DNA from: Lachnospiraceae bacterium UBA7012
GTDB taxonomy: Bacteria; Bacillota; Clostridia; Lachnospirales; Lachnospiraceae
NCBI GenBank assembly: GCA_002449595.1
Contig: DJXE01000014.1
Coordinates: 1-10,639 of the forward strand
Direction of reading: 5' to 3'
DNA length: 10,639 nt
Below are positions 6,160 through 10,639 of the stretch, in pieces. A model generated the notes under the pieces. The model was given only the letters and a program-made list of their open reading frames with translations. It searched no databases and was not told the DNA's origin. Each line of letters starts with the position of its first letter. The first letter of the stretch is position 1. Made by a program: the position numbers and the translations under genes.

Positions 6160-7155
6160 TTACGACAGCGCATCGATCGCCGCCAGCTCCTCCGCCGTGA
6201 AGCTCATATTCTTCATCATGCCGAGATTGTCGAGGATCTGCTCCGGGCGGGACGCGCCGATGATGACGGACGTCACCACGTTGTCCTTGAACAGCCACGC
6301 GAGCGCCATCTGCGCCAGCGACTGGCCGCGGCTCTCCGCGATCTCGTTCAGGCCGCGGATCTGCGCGAGCCTCTCTTCCGTGAGCGCAGTCTCCTTGAGG
6401 AACCTTCCGTCCTTCTTGATGCGGGAATCTTCCGGGATCCCGTTCAGGTAGCGGTTGGTGAGCAGGCCCTGCGCGAGCGGGCTGAAGCAGATCAGGCCCT
6501 TCTCTTTCCCTTCGCGGGCCACGGCAGCCTTCAGGCCGTTGTTCTCGATCGTGCGGTCAAAGATGGAATAGCGGTTCTGGTTGATTACGAACGGGCAGTG
6601 CAGCTCTTCCAGGATCTCCGCGGCGCGGATCATGTGCTCGCCGTCGTAATTCGAGATGCCGGCGTAAAGTGCTTTTCCGCTCCGAACGATGTCTGCGAGC
6701 GCGCCCATCGTCTCCTCGAGCGGGGTCTCGGGATCCATGCGGTGATGGTAGAAGATGTCGACGTAGTCGAGGCCGAGGCGCTGCAGGCTCTGGTCCAGGG
6801 AGGCGATGAGGTACTTGCGGCTGCCCCAGTCGCCGTAAGGGCCCTTCCACATGTCGTAGCCGGCCTTCGAGCTGACGATGATCTCATCGCGGTACACGCC
6901 GAGATCATCCTTGAGGATGCGGCCAAAGTTCTTTTCTGCGCTGCCGTATTCCGGCCCGTAATTGTTCGCGAGGTCGAAGTGCGTGATGCCGTTGTCGAAC
7001 GCGGTGCGGCACATCGCGCGCATGTTGTCGTAGACGCCCGTGCTGCCGAAATTGTGCCACAGGCCCAGCGAGAGCACCGGGAGCTTGAGGCCGCTTCTGC
7101 CGCAGCGGCGGTAGATCATGTTGTCATATCTTTCTTCTTTTGCGACGTAATCCAT
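6160..7155 (-). CDS. Aldo/keto reductase, YghZ/L-glyceraldehyde 3-phosphate reductase type (AKR14-like)
   Basis: A 331-residue NADPH-dependent aldo/keto reductase with a TIM-barrel fold. The opening 'YRRCGRSGLKLPVLSLGLWHNFG' resembles E. coli YghZ (Gpr), as does the 'DLANNYGPEYGSAE' segment. The expected catalytic tetrad is present: D61 and Y66 (in DLANNYG), K97 (SSKAGY) and H138 (FYHHRMD). The C-terminal 'SVIIGASRPEQI' is the usual cofactor-binding loop. YghZ reduces L-glyceraldehyde 3-phosphate and other aldehydes; the true substrate here is unproven. The ATG at 7155-7153 follows AGGAGG by five bases; the frame runs upstream to 7233 but no better start exists there. It is transcribed divergently from a second reductase and ends at the bidirectional terminator at 6031-6068. 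Confidence 0.92.
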   Translation of the reverse strand: MDYVAKEERYDNMIYRRCGRSGLKLPVLSLGLWHNFGSTGVYDNMRAMCRTAFDNGITHFDLANNYGPEYGSAEKNFGRILKDDLGVYRDEIIVSSKAGYDMWKGPYGDWGSRKYLIASLDQSLQRLGLDYVDIFYHHRMDPETPLEETMGALADIVRSGKALYAGISNYDGEHMIRAAEILEELHCPFVINQNRYSIFDRTIENNGLKAAVAREGKEKGLICFSPLAQGLLTNRYLNGIPEDSRIKKDGRFLKETALTEERLAQIRGLNEIAESRGQSLAQMALAWLFKDNVVTSVIIGASRPEQILDNLGMMKNMSFTAEELAAIDALS

Positions 7156-7203
7156 AGGATCCTCCTGCATGAGATAAGGTGGTGGACAGTATCCGCTATT
7201 ACC

Positions 7204-7236
7204 GTTATACAACATTTCCGGTGAAAAGGGCACCGG
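7204..7236 (-). promoter_or_regulatory. Candidate minus-strand promoter with inverted-repeat operator
   Basis: TATAAC on the minus strand (7209-7204) could be the -10 for the reductase gene starting at 7155. Eight bases upstream lies a perfect inverted repeat, CCGGTG (7218-7223) and CACCGG (7231-7236), with a seven-base spacer. It covers the place where the -35 should be, and no TTGACA-like box is visible. This fits an operator for a regulator of the divergent reductases, but that is inference. Confidence 0.4.
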
Positions 7237-7316
7237 CGCCCCTCATAACGTTCGCCCCCGGCACGAAAAAGCAAAATAGTGATACGGGTTATAGCCATCC
7301 CACTTTGTCATCTGCC

Positions 7317-7346
7317 TTTACAAAGCGGAGGGCACTGCGCGATAAT
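7317..7346 (+). promoter_or_regulatory. Sigma-A-type promoter for the plus-strand aldo/keto reductase
   Basis: TTTACA (7317-7322) and GATAAT (7341-7346) each match the consensus at five of six bases, with an 18-base spacer. The start of transcription would be near 7353. This excludes the in-frame GTG at 7279 as a start and leaves ATGs at 7375 and 7396. Confidence 0.6.
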
Positions 7347-7395
7347 AGAGTCAGAGCGCAGGGGAAAAGCGCGTATGAAAGGAGATAAAAGCAAG

Positions 7396-8382
7396 ATGAA
7401 ATACAAAATGCTTCACAATGCAGGTGTCGAAGTCTCCCAGCTCGCCGTTGGCACATGGGCGATCGGCGGCGCCAATTACGGTCCTGTCAATGACGACGAT
7501 TCTGTCGCCGCGATCCGCAAGATGCTGGAACTCGGCGTCAACCTGATCGACACGGCGCCGGCTTACGGGGACGGTTATTCGGAAAGGATCGTCGGCCGGG
7601 CAATCAAGGGCCTTCCCCGCGATAAGTTCCTGATCTCCACGAAGTGCACTTCGATCCGTCTTCCTTCCGGCGGCGTCGCGCACGATGCGACTTATAAGAA
7701 TATCATGCGCGAGATCGACCGCTCCCTGGAGAATCTCGGCACAGATTATGTAGATTTCTATTTCATCCACTGGCCGGATCCGGAGACGCCGCTGCACGAG
7801 ACGATGGCGGCGATGGAGACGCTGCGCAAGATGGGCAAGATCCGCTTCATCGGACTCTCGAACCACAGCGTGGCCCTGACGGAAGAGGCCATGAAGTGGG
7901 CGAAGATCGACGTCTTCCAGCCGCCGTATTCCCTCGTGGAGCGCGGCGCGAAGGACCTGATGGAGTGGGGCCTGGCCCGCGGCATTGACTCCTTCACTTA
8001 CGGCTCGATCGGCTCGGGCATCCTTTCCGGCAAGTATCGCACACTGCCCCAGATGGATCCGAAGGACTTCCGGCTCGGCTTCTACAACTACTACACGGAG
8101 CCGAACTTCAGCAAGATCCAGGAGCTCCTGAAGGTGATGGACAAGATCGCCGAAAAGCACGACGCGACGGACGCACAGGTCGCGATCAACTGGGTGCGCT
8201 CGCACGACTTCGCGGGCACGGCGCTCGTCGGCGTCAAGAACGTGAAGCAGGCGGAAGACAACTGCGCCGCCCTGAACTGGGATCTCGACGCGGAAGACAT
8301 GGCGATGCTCGACGAAGCGCTCGCTGTCATGGGCCCGCTCGAGTACGGCAGCAGCCGGATCCAGAATTCGCACAAGAAGTAA
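7396..8382 (+). CDS. Aldo/keto reductase, IolS/YhdN (AKR11)-like
   Basis: A 328-residue NADP-dependent oxidoreductase. The catalytic tetrad is visible: D52 and Y57 (DTAPAYGDG), K83 (STKCTS) and H125 (FIHWPDPETP). 'GLSNHS' (133-138 region) and the C-terminal 'ALVGVKNVKQAEDN' are standard AKR elements. 'LAVGTWAIGGANYGP' near the N-terminus resembles Bacillus IolS/YhdN. The ATG at 7396 is chosen because the family starts a few residues before 'LGxS/VSQLAVGTW' and AAAGGAG (7378-7384) lies upstream; the ATG at 7375 (AGGGGAA at 7360-7366) would add seven residues and cannot be excluded. A PfkB-type kinase follows 130 bases later with no terminator between, so they may be cotranscribed. The substrate is unknown; it is probably a sugar-derived or polyol carbonyl. 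Confidence 0.9.
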   Translation: MKYKMLHNAGVEVSQLAVGTWAIGGANYGPVNDDDSVAAIRKMLELGVNLIDTAPAYGDGYSERIVGRAIKGLPRDKFLISTKCTSIRLPSGGVAHDATYKNIMREIDRSLENLGTDYVDFYFIHWPDPETPLHETMAAMETLRKMGKIRFIGLSNHSVALTEEAMKWAKIDVFQPPYSLVERGAKDLMEWGLARGIDSFTYGSIGSGILSGKYRTLPQMDPKDFRLGFYNYYTEPNFSKIQELLKVMDKIAEKHDATDAQVAINWVRSHDFAGTALVGVKNVKQAEDNCAALNWDLDAEDMAMLDEALAVMGPLEYGSSRIQNSHKK

Positions 8383-8466
8383 GGCGGATTCAGCCGGCGA
8401 GGCTGGCGGGGTTCAATTTCAGTTAGCAAAATCGTCTCATCAATGAGAGATGCTTCATAACACAGA

Positions 8467-8487
8467 ACCGGCCGAAGGATGGCCGGT
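8467..8487 (+). other. Leader hairpin just upstream of the sugar kinase
   Basis: ACCGGCC (8467-8473) and GGCCGGT (8481-8487) form a perfect 7-bp stem around a GAAGGAT loop. It ends 10 bases before the ribosome binding site at 8498-8504. No T run follows, so it is not an intrinsic terminator. It could protect or gate translation of the kinase mRNA, or stabilise the processed end of a dicistronic transcript. Confidence 0.45.
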
Positions 8488-8512
8488 CCGGATAGAAAAA
8501 GGGGTAATGGGG

Positions 8513-9493
8513 ATGGAAAAGCAGTTTGACATCATCGGCGTCTGCGACCCCGTCATGGATATGGCGGTGAGCATCGGGCACATTCCGGCGACGGACTCGC
8601 TGGAGAGGATGAACGATATGCTGTGGCAGTCCGGCGGAAACGGCGCCTCCGCGATCACCGGCGCGGCGCGCCTGGGCGCGAAATGCGGCATCATCGGCGC
8701 GACGGGAACGGACGCGTTCGGCGACTTCTGCTACAACGACATGGTCTACCACGGCGTAGACACCAAATATCTGTACAGGATGCCCGGCGCGACGCCTTTC
8801 TGCATCTGCCTCGCGGAGACGGAGACGCAGGGCCGGAGCTTCATCGCGACGAACACGGACATGGGCGCGGTGCGGGAAGACCAGATCGACGAGGACTACG
8901 TCGCTTCCGCAAAGATCATCCACACCGATCTCGGCGACTTCCCCGGCAAGTGGAAAGCGATCGAGTACGCGAAAAAGCACGGCGTGCTCGTCTCGACGGA
9001 CGCCGGCTACTATGATCCGTCGAACTGCGACAGAATGATCGACACCGCGGACATCCTGATCATGTCGAGCATGTTCTACAAGGGTGTGTTCGGGGACGAC
9101 GAGAACTACGTCGAGAACTGCCGCTCCCTGCTCTCAAGGGGACCGCAGATCGTCATCGTGACGCTCGGCTCGAAGGGCTGCGCCGGCACGGACGGAACGA
9201 CGGACTTCACGCTGCCGCCGTTCTCCGGCTATGCGATCATCGACACGACCGGCGCGGGCGACATTTTCCACGGCGCCTACTGCTATGCATACCTGCAGGG
9301 CTGGGACATCGTGCAGTGCGCGAGGTTCTCGAGCGCCGTCTCCTACATCAATTCGCTCAGTCTCGGCGGCCGCGCGGGCCAGCCGACCCGCGACATGGTC
9401 GACACGTTCCTGGAGACCGGGAAGGTGGATCTGTCCGTGCTCGATGAGCGCAAGAGACACTATCGCGACATCCTTCAGTTCAAAGGAGTCTGA
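8513..9493 (+). CDS. PfkB/ribokinase-family carbohydrate kinase
   Basis: A 326-residue cytoplasmic kinase that transfers phosphate from ATP to a sugar or nucleoside. 'GGNGASAITGAARLG' (41-55) is the N-terminal PfkB substrate-binding signature. 'DTTGAGDIFHGAY' (244-256) is the second signature, with the GAGD anion hole and catalytic base D250. 'VIVTLGSKG' (214-222) is the usual nucleotide-binding strand. The ATG at 8513 is eight bases after AAAGGGG (8498-8504). The ATG at 8507 would be only two bases away, and the frame's earlier ATG at 8450 lies upstream of the leader hairpin. Substrate specificity (ribose, fructose, adenosine, inositol-derived keto sugar) cannot be read from sequence. Position after an IolS-like reductase suggests both act on the same sugar or polyol. 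Confidence 0.92.
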   Translation: MEKQFDIIGVCDPVMDMAVSIGHIPATDSLERMNDMLWQSGGNGASAITGAARLGAKCGIIGATGTDAFGDFCYNDMVYHGVDTKYLYRMPGATPFCICLAETETQGRSFIATNTDMGAVREDQIDEDYVASAKIIHTDLGDFPGKWKAIEYAKKHGVLVSTDAGYYDPSNCDRMIDTADILIMSSMFYKGVFGDDENYVENCRSLLSRGPQIVIVTLGSKGCAGTDGTTDFTLPPFSGYAIIDTTGAGDIFHGAYCYAYLQGWDIVQCARFSSAVSYINSLSLGGRAGQPTRDMVDTFLETGKVDLSVLDERKRHYRDILQFKGV

Positions 9494-9521
9494 TAGAAGG
9501 CGCCTGCCAATTGAAGACTAG

Positions 9522-9549
9522 AAAAGAGCCTCCGCTTGGAGGCTCTTTT
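9522..9549. terminator. Bidirectional terminator between kinase and sortase genes
   Basis: AAAAGAGCCTCC (9522-9533) and its exact complement (9538-9549) form a 12-bp stem around a GCTT loop. The outer A-T pairs provide a T run on both strands. It ends the plus-strand kinase transcript and, 23 bases past its stop, the minus-strand sortase transcript. Confidence 0.9.
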
Positions 9550-9571
9550 AATGCTGAAGTATTGCATTGGA

Positions 9572-10639
9572 TTACTGCTCGGCCTCGGAAGCCTCCGACG
9601 CATTGCCGGCGTCCGGCAGATCGAACGTCGCGACGAGCGCGCTCTGCACGACGAAGTTGTGCGTGTGCTGCGTCCCGAAGCAGGTCGAGAGCGTCAGCAG
9701 GTTCGGATACTGCGTGAAGTCGATCTCCGAGAGGTCGGCTTCTTTGTACTGGCTGTCGCGCTGGCTCTTGCGGACGTACTCGTCGTAGCCCTCCTGTCCG
9801 GTGAAGCCGTTGTAGATGTAGCTGTCGACCGGTGTCGGGAAGTAAGAGAAGATCCGGTACTTATAAACCTTTTCCTTCGTGAAGAAATAGACGTAAGGAT
9901 GCGAATCGCACAGCCCCTTGTCCGACGAAAACCGCTTCAGCGAGCCGAACATCGTCTGGTTCTTCATGTTGTGGCCGAAGATGAACGTGTTGCTGTCGGA
10001 GAAGTCCTCCTTCGCGTACATGTCCATGAAAATGCAGCCCGAGGCGTTCCGCGTCCCCTCGAACGTGCGGGAGAGGTACTCGGAATTGTCCCTGCTGTGC
10101 GCGACGGGATAGGTCAGCTCGAGCGCCGGAACGTGAAGCACGCCGACGAAGTCCTCGTTGGTCGCCTTCAGCGCGTCAAAATCGATGACGAGATCCGGGA
10201 ACTCGTCGAGCGGGATCTCTACCTCCTCCCCGTCGACTTCCACTGTGGCCGCTTTCGCGCTGCTGTCCGGCAGCTTGATCGTGGCCTCCGTGATCTTTTC
10301 GTACTCGTTTTCCGCGGTCTTGTACTCGTGCAGGTCCGCGATGAAGAACGACCCGGACACGACAAAAACGACTATCAGTCCAATCAGAATAATCATATGC
10401 TGTATCTTTACCCTCTTTTCAGGAGAACTGCCGCGGGGGCGGCGTTCCTGCCTATTGTGCGTTGCAACCCGGCTTTCGACGCTTCGTTCTTCTGTGGGTT
10501 CCCAACTGTCGTCCAGGTCTACAAATTCCAGGCCGTCTTCTTCGACGGGAAAAGTATCTTCCCATCCGGGCTCCTGGCTGTCCCAGGCGTCAGAACCTGC
10601 TTCATTCCAGGCATAGGAGTCTTCATACGCTTCCTGGTA
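9572..10639 (-). CDS. srtB: Class B sortase with long acidic N-terminus (5'-partial)
   Basis: A membrane-anchored transpeptidase that would attach sorting-signal proteins to the cell wall. The frame is open from 10639 to the TAA at 9572, giving at least 355 residues. The ATG at 10396 lacks a nearby ribosome binding site and starts right at the membrane segment. The 81 codons upstream have no stop and no ATG, GTG or TTG, so the true start lies outside the window. In-window residues 1-60 are acidic and Trp/Tyr-rich, 61-81 basic ('RQERRPRG', 'EKRVK'), 82-100 the membrane anchor, and 130-345 the sortase barrel. H223 (FGHNM; codon 9973-9971) and C320 (TLSTC; codon 9682-9680) are present, and the helix-bearing insertion before TLSTC is typical of class B. 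The expected Arg eight residues after Cys is Asn328 (codon 9658-9656). No NPxTG or LPxTG substrate is encoded here. Confidence 0.88.
   Translation of the reverse strand, partial: YQEAYEDSYAWNEAGSDAWDSQEPGWEDTFPVEEDGLEFVDLDDSWEPTEERSVESRVATHNRQERRPRGSSPEKRVKIQHMIILIGLIVVFVVSGSFFIADLHEYKTAENEYEKITEATIKLPDSSAKAATVEVDGEEVEIPLDEFPDLVIDFDALKATNEDFVGVLHVPALELTYPVAHSRDNSEYLSRTFEGTRNASGCIFMDMYAKEDFSDSNTFIFGHNMKNQTMFGSLKRFSSDKGLCDSHPYVYFFTKEKVYKYRIFSYFPTPVDSYIYNGFTGQEGYDEYVRKSQRDSQYKEADLSEIDFTQYPNLLTLSTCFGTQHTHNFVVQSALVATFDLPDAGNASEASEAEQ

Noticed and set aside
6010..7224. Long plus-strand open frame (404 codons) opposite the YghZ-like reductase
   Set aside because: It runs through the bidirectional terminator and the reductase gene, whose catalytic tetrad is clear on the minus strand. 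Composition is that of an antisense shadow.
7351..8373. Minus-strand open frame (340 codons) opposite the IolS-like reductase
   Set aside because: Antisense shadow with Arg/His/Val/Asp-rich composition and no domain; the plus strand encodes a complete reductase.

Overview
The window looks like chromosomal DNA from a fairly GC-rich Bacillota, most likely a clostridial (Lachnospiraceae-like) bacterium. This rests on strong AGGAGG-type ribosome binding sites, a class B sortase, 7TM/SpoIIE-type signalling proteins, short intrinsic terminators with U tracts, and gene types common in gut Clostridia. I see no rRNA, tRNA, CRISPR array, insertion sequence or phage gene. The taxonomic call is inference.

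Layout from left to right. The left edge (about 77-181) holds the decayed 3' end of an aldo/keto reductase gene and its intrinsic terminator. A PaaI-type hotdog thioesterase follows (354-758). Next, a perfect TATAAT box with a palindrome where the -35 should be precedes a tightly coupled two-gene signalling operon. Its first gene is a stand-alone polytopic membrane protein (894-1739). Its second is a 7TM protein carrying a degenerate GGDEF-like domain and an apparently intact SpoIIE/RsbU-type PP2C phosphatase (1736-3592). A 400-base hairpin-rich intergenic stretch follows; it holds the terminator of a minus-strand gene for a small helical protein of unknown function (4001-4504).

A plus-strand unit, starting from an extended -10 promoter at 4695-4703 and ending at a bidirectional terminator (6031-6068), carries a tail-anchored zinc-ribbon protein (4848-5261) and an unrecognised 203-residue protein (5383-5994). 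Two intact aldo/keto reductases are then divergently transcribed (6160-7155 minus; 7396-8382 plus). The plus-strand one is followed by a PfkB-family sugar kinase (8513-9493), suggesting a small carbonyl/sugar-handling cluster. The right edge holds a class B sortase on the minus strand (9572 to beyond 10639). Its frame stays open to the window end, so it is 5'-partial, with a long acidic cytoplasmic N-terminus.

The most interesting points are the split/duplicated membrane-sensor operon ending in a phosphatase with a GGDEF-derived domain that has lost its catalytic signature; the sortase with Asn where the catalytic Arg is expected; and the pairing of a tail-anchored zinc ribbon with an unrecognised protein. 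Several start sites were moved downstream of the longest open frame on the basis of ribosome binding sites and promoters.
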